Source of the DNA: Lentibacter sp965657785 | GTDB taxonomy: Bacteria; Pseudomonadota; Alphaproteobacteria; Rhodobacterales; Rhodobacteraceae | Reading direction: 5' to 3' | DNA length: 64,000 nt | Assembly: GCF_965657785.1 (NCBI RefSeq) | Contig: NZ_CBFHPP010000006.1 | Span: 62,001-126,000 of the forward strand | Shown here: positions 25,032 through 34,034 of the stretch, in pieces | Position numbering within the stretch: the first letter of the stretch is position 1 | How the letters are laid out: every line of letters starts with the position of its first letter | Program-made: the position numbers and the translations under genes | The notes under the pieces: model-generated | The model's input: the letters and a program-made list of their open reading frames with translations, nothing else | Told to the model about the DNA's origin: nothing | The model's database searches: none

Positions 25032-25571
25032 TCAAAAATATGTCAGCATGATTTGGCGCAAACCGTCTGGCAACAGCTCATAAATCTGCCCTGCAGGTAG
25101 CTTGACCTGTAAGAACGTTTTGAACAACACCACAATAACAACCGCACTCACAGCCGCAGAGATCAAGGCTGTCTTGCTGCGGTATCCAGCGCGCAAAACC
25201 AGCAAAACAGAAAAGAGGACTGTGGAGGGCAAGTAGCCTGCCCATGGCACAAGCACGGCATACATGATGAACCACGCTGCGTATTCGAGAGACGAGGCCC
25301 AAAGCAGAACCTCCTGCCAACGCCCCTGAATGCGCTCTGACAGCAGCGAGCCGATGAGATGAAACAGCGCAAAGCCCGACATCCCGAGAAGCGACACTGC
25401 GGGCCAGAATCGTGGCTGCGCGAAAAGTTTTCCATTGGGCTTATAGGCCGTCTGGGTAAAAATCTGCGCGAGAAGAAACAGAGAAACACCCAGCACCACC
25501 CAAGCAAAAACAATATCCCCAGGCCGGCGATATCGCTGAAAAAGGGCTTGCAGCGTTTTGACGCGTGACAT
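25032..25571 (-). CDS. Tripartite tricarboxylate transporter, small subunit TctB
   Basis: 179 residues from the ATG at 25571. Four hydrophobic segments are visible, at about 17-37, 53-73, 88-108 and 110-150. That, and its place between TctC and TctA, identify it as TctB; TctB proteins diverge strongly in sequence. An upstream start in the same frame (25637) would overlap the gap toward TctC and is less likely. Confidence 0.85.
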   Translation of the reverse strand: MSRVKTLQALFQRYRRPGDIVFAWVVLGVSLFLLAQIFTQTAYKPNGKLFAQPRFWPAVSLLGMSGFALFHLIGSLLSERIQGRWQEVLLWASSLEYAAWFIMYAVLVPWAGYLPSTVLFSVLLVLRAGYRSKTALISAAVSAVVIVVLFKTFLQVKLPAGQIYELLPDGLRQIMLTYF

Positions 25572-25644
25572 CGAGATCTGTCCTGTCTGAAAAGGGCCAA
25601 ATACAAATCGGGCAGCCAAAGCTGCCCGACCCGTCATTTGAAGA

Positions 25645-26589
25645 TCAGTTGTTAAGAATGGAGTCGATGCTGTTCAGGGTCGCAATATCCTTGCTGATCT
25701 GCGCCTTAACATCGTCAGCCGACTGCCAGTAGACAAGCGCGCCTGTTTCCGCCGCGAGCTGCTGCGCACGCTCAGACATCACAGTCTTTGACGCGACCGC
25801 AATTATCTTTTCGCGCACATCCTGCGGCGTGTCTTTGTGCACAAAGAGACCGTTCCAAAGCGCAACGTCCAGCGCCGGAGCAAGCTCGGCCACAGTGGGC
25901 GTATCAGGTGTCAGCGCAATCCGCTCGGCTCCGATCGAGGCGAGCACTTTGACCTTATCAAGGCACGGCAGGATCAGCTGCAAAGTTGTGTTGATCACAT
26001 CCACATCACCAGAGGCCAGTGTGTTGCAATCCAGCGCATCAAAGGCTGCATCTGAGGCATAGGCAAAGCCCATCTCTTTGGCGAGCGCCATGGTCACCTG
26101 AGTTGGCACCAAAGGCGCGCCAAAATGCCCAAGCACAACGTCATTATCGCTCGCATGGGTCGCCAGCCCCGCCATGTCGTCATACGGCGCATCCGCACCC
26201 GCAGCGATCACGAAAGGATAGGTCAAAAAGTTGCCAAGCGGCTCAAACGGGTCGGGGTTTAGCTCGGGAATGCCAATCTGCGGACCGACAACAGGAATAG
26301 CAATAATGAATGAGCCGATTGTATAGCCGTCAGCGGGCGCATTCGCGACTTCAATCGCGCCGGGGAACGGGCCACCGCCGCCACCGGGTTTATTCACAAC
26401 CGCCGCAGGCACGCCATAGGCTGCCTGAAAATCGTCCGCGATCATCCTTGTCAGCACATCTTCCAAATCACCTGGAGGCCACGGCACAACAAAGCTTACG
26501 GGTTTTTCGGGATATTCGGCCAAAGCTGCGCCGCCCATGGCGGCCATGCCGAGCGCCAAGGCGCTGCCGAGAAGTTTGTTACCTAGCAT
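25645..26589 (-). CDS. Tripartite tricarboxylate transporter, solute-binding protein TctC
   Basis: 314 residues. Signal peptide ends around GAALAEYPEK (about residue 24), so the mature protein is periplasmic. The family blocks VVPWPPGDLEDVLTRM, VVNKPGGGGG and PADGYTIG are present. In most TctC proteins the first block reads PGGxxD; here it is PPGDLED, so the ligand may differ. The ATG at 26589 has GGGAG well placed; the frame's earlier ATG (26607) is less likely. First gene of the leftward operon, opposite iclR across a 155-bp control region. Confidence 0.92.
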   Translation of the reverse strand: MLGNKLLGSALALGMAAMGGAALAEYPEKPVSFVVPWPPGDLEDVLTRMIADDFQAAYGVPAAVVNKPGGGGGPFPGAIEVANAPADGYTIGSFIIAIPVVGPQIGIPELNPDPFEPLGNFLTYPFVIAAGADAPYDDMAGLATHASDNDVVLGHFGAPLVPTQVTMALAKEMGFAYASDAAFDALDCNTLASGDVDVINTTLQLILPCLDKVKVLASIGAERIALTPDTPTVAELAPALDVALWNGLFVHKDTPQDVREKIIAVASKTVMSERAQQLAAETGALVYWQSADDVKAQISKDIATLNSIDSILNN

Positions 26590-26610
26590 TGTTATCTCCC
26601 TGATCATGCT

Positions 26611-26635
26611 GGTTCATTATTTGAACCGTTGGTTC
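26611..26635. promoter_or_regulatory. Operator-like array of GGTTC/GAACC half-sites
   Basis: GGTTCA-TTATT-TGAACC is a 6-bp inverted repeat, and the next three bases GTT are followed by another GGTTC, so half-sites alternate three times in 25 bp. It lies 21 bp from the tctC start, between the divergent tctC and iclR genes. IclR proteins bind such palindromes as dimers or tetramers, so this is the best candidate for its operator. Confidence 0.6.
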
Positions 26636-26644
26636 TAAAACAGA

Positions 26645-26671
26645 TTGACAGAGCCACACCGAGTCTGTCAA
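26645..26671. promoter_or_regulatory. Inverted repeat TTGACAGA-N11-TCTGTCAA between tctC and iclR
   Basis: Perfect 8-bp arms separated by 11 bp. Each arm holds TTGACA on its strand, so the repeat could provide two divergent -35 elements or a second binding site. No good -10 box is at the right distance on either strand, so the operator reading is somewhat better. Confidence 0.5.
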
Positions 26672-26744
26672 CACCTTTCACAAGCAAGTCAGGCACGCGC
26701 TGGCTTACACCTCCAAACGCGCGACGAAAGGCGAAAAAGACCCC

Positions 26745-27527
26745 ATGGGAACCGTGTCCAAAGCCCTGTCATTGCTCAGCTTTTTCAGTCGATCCCGTAG
26801 CCTGATCGGGCTGAGCGAGATGTCTCGCCTCTCAGGCATGAACAAAACAACAGTGCACCGAATGTTGAGTGAATTGCAGTCAGAGGGGTTCGTTGAACAG
26901 GCCGGCGTGGGCCGCGAATACCGCCTTGGCCCTGCCTTTTTGCGCCTCGCAGCCCTGCGGGAAGCAACCGTTCCGATGCGGGATCTGGCCCAAAGCCTCG
27001 CCGATGATCTCGCCCAAAAGACGGGCGAAACAGCCCATGTCTCGCTTCTGAATGGCGATGTGCTGAGCACAATAGCCTACGCCTACGCACATCAACACGG
27101 CCTCCAGGTCACAATGGACGATGCCGAAATCCTGCCACTTCACGCCACAAGCTCGGGCCATGTTGTGCTGGCCTATGGCGATGCAGATTTTACCAAAGCC
27201 GCGCTTGCCCGCCCGCTTGAAGCCTTCTCCACAGGCACAATCACAGACCGCAACGCGCTGAACCTCATGCTCAAAGACATTCGCGCCCAAGGCTATGCAG
27301 AGGCCGTCAGCGCCTTTGAAACCGATGTGCATTCCTACGCCGCGCCGCTGTTTGATGCCCAGAAAAACTGCATTGGCGCGATGGCTGTCGCCGCCCCCAC
27401 AGCACGAATGACACCTGAGGGGCGCGCCTCCATTCGGGCCGCGCTCTTGGAAGCCGCCCCGCGCCTAACACGCCTTATGGGGGGCTTTCTTCCCGAAACT
27501 TACCTTCAGAAAGTCCCGCCCCTATGA
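26745..27527 (+). CDS. IclR-family transcriptional regulator
   Basis: 260 residues. The N-terminal winged helix is seen in KALSLLSFFS...LGLSEMSRLSGMNKTTVHRMLSELQSEGFVEQ-type order (about 6-50), and the C-terminal effector domain follows with PLHATSSGHVVLAYG and SVAAPT-type ...MAVAAPTARM. Divergent to TctCBA and co-directional with the HAD and aminotransferase genes (HAD start overlaps by four bases), so it likely controls the whole locus from the region with the inverted repeats. Confidence 0.94.
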   Translation: MGTVSKALSLLSFFSRSRSLIGLSEMSRLSGMNKTTVHRMLSELQSEGFVEQAGVGREYRLGPAFLRLAALREATVPMRDLAQSLADDLAQKTGETAHVSLLNGDVLSTIAYAYAHQHGLQVTMDDAEILPLHATSSGHVVLAYGDADFTKAALARPLEAFSTGTITDRNALNLMLKDIRAQGYAEAVSAFETDVHSYAAPLFDAQKNCIGAMAVAAPTARMTPEGRASIRAALLEAAPRLTRLMGGFLPETYLQKVPPL

Positions 27528-28195
27528 CCTCCTGTCAGCCCAAAGCGCTCATTCTTGATTTCGGCGGCGTCATTTCCCGCACCCTGTTTGAAACCCATGA
27601 TCTGAGCGAAAAGGCCCTCGGCCTGCCCGCAGGCTCCCTCGCATGGCAAGGCCCTTTTGCGCCCGAGGCCGACCCGCTCTGGCAGGCGATGCAAGCGGAC
27701 GACATATCAGAGCGCGACTATTGGAAAACTCGCACCACCGAAGTGGGCAAGCTCGTTGGCCAAAACTGGACCGAGATGAGCGACTTTGTCCGCGCTGCGC
27801 GCGGCGCTGATCCAGACGCCGTTATCCGCCCCGAATTTCGCAGCACCATAGCTGCCTGCAAATCCGCAGGCATCCACCTTGCGATCCTCTCCAACGAGCT
27901 CGATCTCTTTTACGGTGCCGACTTTCGAGAAAAGCTGCCGTTCCTGACCGACTTCGACGTCATTGTCGACGCGACCTACACAGGCATCCTCAAGCCCGAC
28001 GCCCGCGCCTATGAGCAGGTTTTGCAAGAGTTGGGCCTGCCTGCCGCCGCCTGCGTCTTTGTCGACGACCAACTTCGCAACATCAAAGGGGCAGAGGCCG
28101 TTGGCCTGCCCTCGGTTCATTTTGACGTAATGGACCCGTCTCACAGCTACTCAGAGGCTCTGCGCCTCCTTGATCTTGAAAGGACAGCCCCGTGA
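27524..28195 (+). CDS. HAD-IA family hydrolase
   Basis: 223 residues. Motif I is LILDFGGVI (about 9-17): the nucleophile Asp is kept, but the second, acid/base Asp of DxD is Gly. Motif II is ILSNE (about 113-117), motif III lysine is in GILKPDARAYE (about 151-161) and motif IV is FVDDQLRN (about 174-181). DFGGV-type HADs include glucose-1-phosphatase-like and epoxide-hydrolase N-domain proteins. Overlaps both neighbours by four bases. It may remove the phosphate added by the APH kinase across the locus, but this is speculation. Confidence 0.88.
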   Translation: MTSCQPKALILDFGGVISRTLFETHDLSEKALGLPAGSLAWQGPFAPEADPLWQAMQADDISERDYWKTRTTEVGKLVGQNWTEMSDFVRAARGADPDAVIRPEFRSTIAACKSAGIHLAILSNELDLFYGADFREKLPFLTDFDVIVDATYTGILKPDARAYEQVLQELGLPAAACVFVDDQLRNIKGAEAVGLPSVHFDVMDPSHSYSEALRLLDLERTAP

Positions 28196-29547
28196 AAGAC
28201 AGCAACTTCCTCAAAGAAAAGAACGCCCGCTCCCTCTGGCATCCGATGGCGCACCCCGCCGACAGCCTTGCCAATCCGCCCACAATCGTGACGGGTGCCG
28301 AGGGTGTGAGCATCATTGATGTCGACGGTCACAAAGTTGTCGACGGGGTCGGCGGCCTCTGGAATGTCAACCTCGGCTTCTCCTGCCAGCCGATCAAAGA
28401 CGCCATTTCGGCACAGCTCAACCAACTGCCCTATTACTCGACATTTCGCGGCACAACCAACGACGCGGTGATCGAGCTTTCTGAGGAGCTGCGCGATTTC
28501 TTTGAGCCTGATGGCCTCACGCGCGCCTTTTATACATCTGGCGGTTCGGATTCCGTCGAAACCGCCCTGCGCCTTGCGCGCCAGTATCACAAAGTCAAAG
28601 GCGAGCCTGCGCGCACCAAATACCTCAGCCTCAAGAAAGGCTATCACGGCACACATTTTGGCGGCGCATCGGTGAATGGCAACGCAAACTTCCGCACCGC
28701 CTATGAGCCGCTCATGGCGGGCTGTTTTCATATCCCCGCGCCCTACCCCTATCGCAATCCATTCAATGAAACCGATCCTGAAAAGCTCGCGCATCTTTGC
28801 CTGCAAGCGCTGGAAGACGAAATCGCCTTCCAAGGCGCGGGCACAATTGCCGCCTTCATCATGGAGCCAATCCTAGGCGCAGGCGGCGTTATCCCGCCAC
28901 ACAAAAGCTTCATGCCCGGCGTGCGCGACATCTGCACCCGCAATGGCATCCTACTAATCGCCGATGAAGTCATCACAGCCTTTGGGCGCACTGGCTCTTG
29001 GTCAGGCAGCCGTCACTGGGGCGTGAAGCCAGATTTCATGTGCACGGCAAAAGCCATCACAAACGGTTACTTCCCCTTCGGGGCCGTAATGATCGCCGAC
29101 GAGGTGGTGCAGGTCTTTGAACAAGACAAAACAGGCAAGGCCGCCATCGGGCATGGCTATACCTATTCGGGCCACCCCGTTGGCGCTGCCGCAGCGCTCG
29201 CCTGCCTCGCCGAAACCAAGCGCCTCAAAGTCAATGAAAACGCCGCTGCGCGCGGGGCTGAGCTGTTTGCGGGCTTGCAAGCGCTGCAAGGCAAATACGA
29301 GATGATCGGCGATGTGCGCGGCGGCCACGGCCTCATGTGCGCACTGGAGCTGGTGTCAGACCGCGCCAGCAAAACACCCATAGGCAAAGCTCCAATCGCG
29401 ACCTTGCAAGAGGTCACTTACCAAAACGGCGCAATGGTGCGCGTCTCGGGGCCAAACGTGATCCTCTCTCCGCCCCTCGTGCTCACATCTGCCGATGTAG
29501 AAACAATCCTGACAGCGCTTGATGTCGGCTTTGCCACCGCGAGTTAA
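28192..29547 (+). CDS. Class III (omega) aminotransferase
   Basis: 451 residues, PLP enzyme. Schiff-base Lys287 is in CTAKAITNGYFPFG; the cofactor blocks are SGGSDSVETALRLARQYH and IADEVITAFGRTG. The N-terminal HPMAHPADS and LGFSCQ blocks are those of the omega-amino-acid or diamine:pyruvate group. It would turn an amine into an aldehyde, which the aldehyde dehydrogenase of the facing operon could oxidise. GTG start overlaps the HAD stop (GTGA). The 3' end overlaps the convergent transglycosylase gene by four bases. Confidence 0.9.
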   Translation: MKDSNFLKEKNARSLWHPMAHPADSLANPPTIVTGAEGVSIIDVDGHKVVDGVGGLWNVNLGFSCQPIKDAISAQLNQLPYYSTFRGTTNDAVIELSEELRDFFEPDGLTRAFYTSGGSDSVETALRLARQYHKVKGEPARTKYLSLKKGYHGTHFGGASVNGNANFRTAYEPLMAGCFHIPAPYPYRNPFNETDPEKLAHLCLQALEDEIAFQGAGTIAAFIMEPILGAGGVIPPHKSFMPGVRDICTRNGILLIADEVITAFGRTGSWSGSRHWGVKPDFMCTAKAITNGYFPFGAVMIADEVVQVFEQDKTGKAAIGHGYTYSGHPVGAAAALACLAETKRLKVNENAAARGAELFAGLQALQGKYEMIGDVRGGHGLMCALELVSDRASKTPIGKAPIATLQEVTYQNGAMVRVSGPNVILSPPLVLTSADVETILTALDVGFATAS

Positions 29548-30719
29548 AGCCGGTTGAGAAGCTGGCGCGTGGGCCACGCGTCAGCAGGCATCCCCAGTTT
29601 TTGTTGCATATCCTGCACCGCCGCGCGCGTGCCAGCCCCCAAAATGCCGTCGATCTTGCCAACGTCATAACCTTTGCGCGCAAGCTTTTCTTGCAGGATT
29701 TTCAAATCGCCCCCCGCAAGCCCGCGCTCGGGCTGGCCCGCGTCAAACACAGGCGCGCCGCCAAAACGGTTGGCAAAATACGCCGCTGTAAGCACATAGG
29801 TAAAACTCTGGTTCCACTCAAAATAAACCCGAAAATTCGGATAGGCGAGAAACGCAGGCCCCTTGCGCCCCTGCGGCAAGATAAGCGATGCAGGCAGTCT
29901 CCCCGCCAGCGTGCCATGGCGCGACCTCACCCCCATCTTGGCCCAGTCTGACGCCTTCATTTGCGTGCGCAACCCCGACTTTGACCAATCCATCGTCTCA
30001 GGCACAACCACCTCCTGCAGCCAAGGCTCGCCTGCACGCCACCCAAGGTGCTTCAGCATTTTGGCACCGCTCAAAAGCGCATCAGCGGGCGACGTTTTGA
30101 GCAAAATATGCCCGTCCCCGTCGCCATCCACACCGTTGTCGATAATATCCTGCGGCAGCATCTGCACCATGCCGATCTCACCCGCCCAGGCGCCCGTGGT
30201 TGTGGTCGGGCTAAAATCGCCATGCTTGTAAAGCTCCAGCGCCGCAAAAACTTGCGGGCGGAACAACTCGGGGCGGCGACAGTCATGGCTAAGCGTCATC
30301 AGCGCGTTGAGCGTGTTGAAATCTCCCTGAAAGGCACCGAAGTCGGTTTCAAACGCCCAAAACGCCAGCAACACACCCCGGCTCACGCCATACTCCCGCT
30401 CCACACGGTCAAACACGCTGTCATAGCGTTTCGCCATGCTGACGCCCTTGTTCAAGCGGTCGTTTGAAATAAGCCTGCGGGCAAAACTCGTAAAATCAAG
30501 CTGGAAGACCCCCTGCGCACGGTCTGCTTTGATGACTTTGCTATCAGGGCGCACATTGGCAAAAAAGCTGTCCACCAGCCCCGCCTCATAGCCCTTGGCG
30601 CGAGCCTCTTTCTTTGTTTCGCTCACAAATTTTGAGAAGGTACCGCCACATTTGGCCGCCCCAAGCTGGGGCACACAGACCCCTGCCACAAGCACAGCCA
30701 TTTGAAAAATTTTACGCAT
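29544..30719 (-). CDS. Lytic murein transglycosylase, MltB family, with peptidoglycan-binding domain
   Basis: 391 residues. Signal peptide to about residue 22 (…VPQLGAAKC may allow lipid attachment near C24, but the box is poor). Catalytic domain at about 30-320: FETDFGAFQGDFNTLNALMTLSHD holds the catalytic Glu, and EIGMVQMLPQDIIDNGVDGDGDG is the usual MltB block. Residues about 330-391 form a PG-binding_1 domain (LKILQEKLARKGYDVGKIDGILGAGTRAAVQDMQ). It cleaves glycan strands with formation of anhydromuramic acid in the periplasm. Convergent with the aminotransferase; 37 bp from mlaC. Confidence 0.93.
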   Translation of the reverse strand: MRKIFQMAVLVAGVCVPQLGAAKCGGTFSKFVSETKKEARAKGYEAGLVDSFFANVRPDSKVIKADRAQGVFQLDFTSFARRLISNDRLNKGVSMAKRYDSVFDRVEREYGVSRGVLLAFWAFETDFGAFQGDFNTLNALMTLSHDCRRPELFRPQVFAALELYKHGDFSPTTTTGAWAGEIGMVQMLPQDIIDNGVDGDGDGHILLKTSPADALLSGAKMLKHLGWRAGEPWLQEVVVPETMDWSKSGLRTQMKASDWAKMGVRSRHGTLAGRLPASLILPQGRKGPAFLAYPNFRVYFEWNQSFTYVLTAAYFANRFGGAPVFDAGQPERGLAGGDLKILQEKLARKGYDVGKIDGILGAGTRAAVQDMQQKLGMPADAWPTRQLLNRL

Positions 30720-30756
30720 AACACCCTCTAAACCAAACAGAAAAACCCGTAATCGC

Positions 30757-31362
30757 CTAGCCAGCCTGCCTCAAGTCCTCGATCAGCGCATCAATATCGC
30801 CACGGCGCTTATCGAGCATGGAGCCGATCTCGGTGCGCTCGGTCAAAAGCATATTGATCCCCTCGATATAGAGGTTGAAGAACCTGTTGTCGCCAGAGCG
30901 GTCCGAAACAAGAAAGGTCACCTCAAAAGGCGATTGCCCGTTCAAATAGGCCACAGCACTGACCTCATACCACTTTTTGACCTGCTTTACGCCCGTAACC
31001 TCAAGACGCCCGCCAATAAACTCGCGGAAGCGACGGCCATATTTGCGCGCAACATAGGTTTCAAAAGCCGCAGAATACGCCCTCTTTTGAGACGCCGTCG
31101 CGCTGCGCCCATCATTGCCCAAAGTATACGCCGCAATATAGGATGTGTCCGAATAGCGCGCAAAAATGCGCTCAAAGTCTTTATACATCGCGCCTTCAGA
31201 CCGCCCCGAGCCAATCACCGAATTGATCTCGCCCACAACCTTATCAACCAGTTTGCGCGCCTCGTCCTTGGAAAAGGCCAAGGCAGGCAGCGGAGACAAG
31301 ACAAAGCTGGCCACAGTTGCAGCCATAAGTTTGATAGAATGACGACGTGTCATAAAACGCAT
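30757..31362 (-). CDS. mlaC: MlaC/Ttg2D-type phospholipid-binding protein
   Basis: 201 residues. The N-terminus TRRHSIKLMAATVASFVLSPLPALA looks like a twin-arginine (Tat) signal, so it is exported to the periplasm, perhaps folded. MlaC shuttles phospholipid between outer-membrane MlaA and inner-membrane MlaFEDB. Family patterns ARYSDTSYIAAYTLG, AFETYVARKYGRRFREF and FFNLYIEGINMLLTERTEIGSML are present. It follows mlaA by two bases. The MlaFEDB transporter genes are not in this window. Confidence 0.92.
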   Translation of the reverse strand: MRFMTRRHSIKLMAATVASFVLSPLPALAFSKDEARKLVDKVVGEINSVIGSGRSEGAMYKDFERIFARYSDTSYIAAYTLGNDGRSATASQKRAYSAAFETYVARKYGRRFREFIGGRLEVTGVKQVKKWYEVSAVAYLNGQSPFEVTFLVSDRSGDNRFFNLYIEGINMLLTERTEIGSMLDKRRGDIDALIEDLRQAG

Positions 31363-31364
31363 AA

Positions 31365-32117
31365 TCAGAACCCTTCGGTGTTCAAATCAAAAGGGTCGGC
31401 CTCCGCCACAGGCGCAGCCTGACCCAACTCAAAACGGCGATTTTGCAAATAGAGCGTTTGCGCCTGTGCATAGCTGTCGGCACTTTCATATAGCACAGAA
31501 TCAATCATATCGCCAAAGGTGCCACGGTCGCCAAGGCGCGCCGCCACAGAGGCGCCGGTGCCGTAATATTTCTCAGGACTGGGCAGCATATAGGTCAGCG
31601 GGTTGGTGAACAGGTCCACAACCCGCCCGATCGCATCCCGCTCTGTCGCAGGGCCGATCAGCGGCAGCTCCACATAAGCGCCCTCGCCAATACCCCAGAC
31701 AGAGAGTGTCTCGCCAAAGTCAGCCTTGGCACGATACAGTTTAAATTCCGATGACGGGTCCAAAAGACCACCAATGCCGATCGTGGTGTTGAGTGCAAAC
31801 CGCAGCGTGTTTTGCCCCGCTTCACCAATCCGCCCTTGCAGCACATTGTTCACAATCGTGCCTGGCATGGAAAGATTTGAGGAGAAATTGCTCACGCCCT
31901 GTTGCACAGGCTGCGGCACAACACTGACATACCCCTTGCCCGCAGGCCGCAGGAGCCTGCGATCAACCGCGAGGTTCAGCTTGTGGGTCGTGCGATTGAC
32001 CTTCTCGTAAGGGTCAAACACCACAGAGGGGTCCAGCCCCGCGTCGCGCTTGGTGCAGGCACCAGCCAGCCCGATCATCGCAATCATTGCAACCGGTTTC
32101 AAAATTCCCTTATGCAA
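31365..32117 (-). CDS. mlaA: MlaA/VacJ family lipoprotein
   Basis: 250 residues when started at TTG 32117, which has GGGAG six bases upstream and gives a normal lipoprotein signal ending in LAGAC. An in-frame start farther up (32198) would put the signal peptide internal and is rejected. MlaA removes misplaced phospholipids from the outer leaflet. The blocks DPYEKVNRTTHKLNLAVDR and LNTTIGIGGLLDPSS and ADFGETLSVWGIGEGAYVELPLIGP are the family's. It is the first gene of mlaA-mlaC and lies divergent to the secretion ABC gene. Confidence 0.92.
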   Translation of the reverse strand: MHKGILKPVAMIAMIGLAGACTKRDAGLDPSVVFDPYEKVNRTTHKLNLAVDRRLLRPAGKGYVSVVPQPVQQGVSNFSSNLSMPGTIVNNVLQGRIGEAGQNTLRFALNTTIGIGGLLDPSSEFKLYRAKADFGETLSVWGIGEGAYVELPLIGPATERDAIGRVVDLFTNPLTYMLPSPEKYYGTGASVAARLGDRGTFGDMIDSVLYESADSYAQAQTLYLQNRRFELGQAAPVAEADPFDLNTEGF

Positions 32118-32285
32118 AGCAAACTCCCATCCAAAACAGTCTGTTTTACCTATGCTATCCAGAGCACAAGCCCAAGCGCTCTCCCGCGTTATTGCCAATA
32201 TGTGGCCGTTTGGAAACAGAACATCGCCTCAAATGCGCAATAAACGGCGCGATTTGAGAGTTTCCTAACGGTTTGCCCCTATGAA

Positions 32286-34034
32286 ATGCCTATGAGCGTG
32301 ACCCGTATCCCCTTTGGCCTTGAAGAATTGCGCGCCGCACGACGTGAGTCGCGCGCTCTTTTTTGGGCTGCGGGTCTCTTCAGCGCCTTTGTAAATCTGC
32401 TCATGCTCACAGGCCCGCTCTATATGCTTCAGGTCTATGACCGTGTTCTTGGCTCGCGCTCCGAGGCCACGCTGCTGGTCCTCACAGCCCTTGTGGTTTT
32501 TCTCTACACCATGATGGGCCTGCTGGATTACGCCCGTGGCCGTATCATGGCGCGTGTGGGCGCGCGCTTTCAAACCTGCCTTGACAGGCGCGTCTTTGAG
32601 GCGGTGATCCGTAAAAATGCTCATAGTCCCCAGAGCGAAAGCGCCCTCGCCCTGCGCGATCTTGAGGCCGTTCAACGCCTGCTCACCTCGCCCGCGCTCA
32701 TGGCGCTCTTTGACATCCCCTTTGTCCCGCTCTTTCTCTTCGGGATATTTTTGTTTCATCCTTGGCTTGGCCTTCTGGCTCTTCTGGGTGGGGCGCTGCT
32801 TCTGGGGCTGACCCTCCTCAATCTTCTGATCACACACGCCCCCCTCACAGAAGCAAACCGCGCCGCCGCCCAAGCCGAGACTCTTGCAGAACAGTTCCGT
32901 TGCGAAGCCGAGGTGATCCAAGCCATGGGAATGCGCGACGCGGCCTTCGCCCGTTGGCAAGCTGCGCGCAAAGCCTCTCTAAAAGAGCATATGCGCGCCG
33001 CAGACCTCGGGAGCCTTTTCAGCACCGCTGGCAGAGCTTTCCGCCTTTTGCTTCAGTCGGCCATGCTTGGCCTTGGGGCCTATCTCGTGCTCCAAAACCA
33101 GCTCACCTCAGGCGCAATGATCGCAGGGTCCATCCTGATGGGGCGCGCTCTTGCCCCGATTGAACTCAGCATAGGCCAATGGCCTCTGTTTGCCCGCGCC
33201 CGCAAAGGCTGGCGGGCTTTGGCACAAGTGCTCCGCGACAGCCCCCCCGAGCCTTCGCGCATGGCCTTGCCCCGCCCCAATGCCCGTTTGGATGTCACCC
33301 AAGCCACGATCGTCCCCCCTGGCGCGTCACAGGCCGCGCTCAAAATGATCACATTCTCCGTCAAGCCGGGTCAGGCTGTCGGGGTCATCGGCCCGTTGGG
33401 CGCGGGCAAATCCTCTCTGGCCCGCGCGCTCACGGGCGCATGGCGTCCTGCGGGTGGCAAAATCTGCCTTGATGGCGCAAGCCTTGATCAATACGATCCT
33501 GCTGTCTTGGGCAATCTGATCGGCTATCTCCCCCAGCGCGTGGCTCTGTTTGACGGAACAATTGCACAAAACATTGCCCGTCTCGCGCCTGCGCCAGACG
33601 CCGCCGCTGTCGTCAATGCCGCCCAGCGCGCAGATGCCCACGCCATGATCATGGCCTTGCCTGAGGGCTATGACACAGAGGTGTCCGCCAGCGGCGGGCG
33701 CCTGTCGGGTGGTCAGATCCAGCGGATCGGTCTGGCCCGCGCGCTCTATGGCGACCCTGTCCTGCTGATTCTTGATGAGCCGAACTCCAACCTCGACAAT
33801 GACGGCAGCCAAGCCCTCAACCGCACCATTGCGGCCTTCCGTGATGCGGGCAACTCTGTCTTGATCATGGCCCACCGCCCCGCCGCCATAGAGCAATGCG
33901 ACACCCTCATGATGCTGCAGGAGGGCCGCCTTCTCGGCTTTGGCCCAAAGGACGACATCCTGCGCCGCATGGTCCAAAATCACCCTGATATCACATGGCA
34001 TCCAAGCTCACGCACAAACGGAAGCGCCATATGA
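32286..34034 (+). CDS. Type I secretion system permease/ATPase (PrtD/HlyB-like)
   Basis: 582 residues. Six transmembrane segments at about 20-280, then the ABC domain: Walker A GPLGAGKSSLARAL (about 369-382), Q-loop GYLPQRVALF, signature LSGGQIQRIGLARAL, Walker B LLILDEPNSNLD, H-loop MAHRP. There is no N-terminal peptidase C39, so substrates are exported by C-terminal signal as in HlyB/PrtD. The HlyD partner follows with an ATGA overlap. No TolC gene and no RTX substrate is nearby. Start could also be the Met two codons on (32292). Confidence 0.93.
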   Translation: MPMSVTRIPFGLEELRAARRESRALFWAAGLFSAFVNLLMLTGPLYMLQVYDRVLGSRSEATLLVLTALVVFLYTMMGLLDYARGRIMARVGARFQTCLDRRVFEAVIRKNAHSPQSESALALRDLEAVQRLLTSPALMALFDIPFVPLFLFGIFLFHPWLGLLALLGGALLLGLTLLNLLITHAPLTEANRAAAQAETLAEQFRCEAEVIQAMGMRDAAFARWQAARKASLKEHMRAADLGSLFSTAGRAFRLLLQSAMLGLGAYLVLQNQLTSGAMIAGSILMGRALAPIELSIGQWPLFARARKGWRALAQVLRDSPPEPSRMALPRPNARLDVTQATIVPPGASQAALKMITFSVKPGQAVGVIGPLGAGKSSLARALTGAWRPAGGKICLDGASLDQYDPAVLGNLIGYLPQRVALFDGTIAQNIARLAPAPDAAAVVNAAQRADAHAMIMALPEGYDTEVSASGGRLSGGQIQRIGLARALYGDPVLLILDEPNSNLDNDGSQALNRTIAAFRDAGNSVLIMAHRPAAIEQCDTLMMLQEGRLLGFGPKDDILRRMVQNHPDITWHPSSRTNGSAI

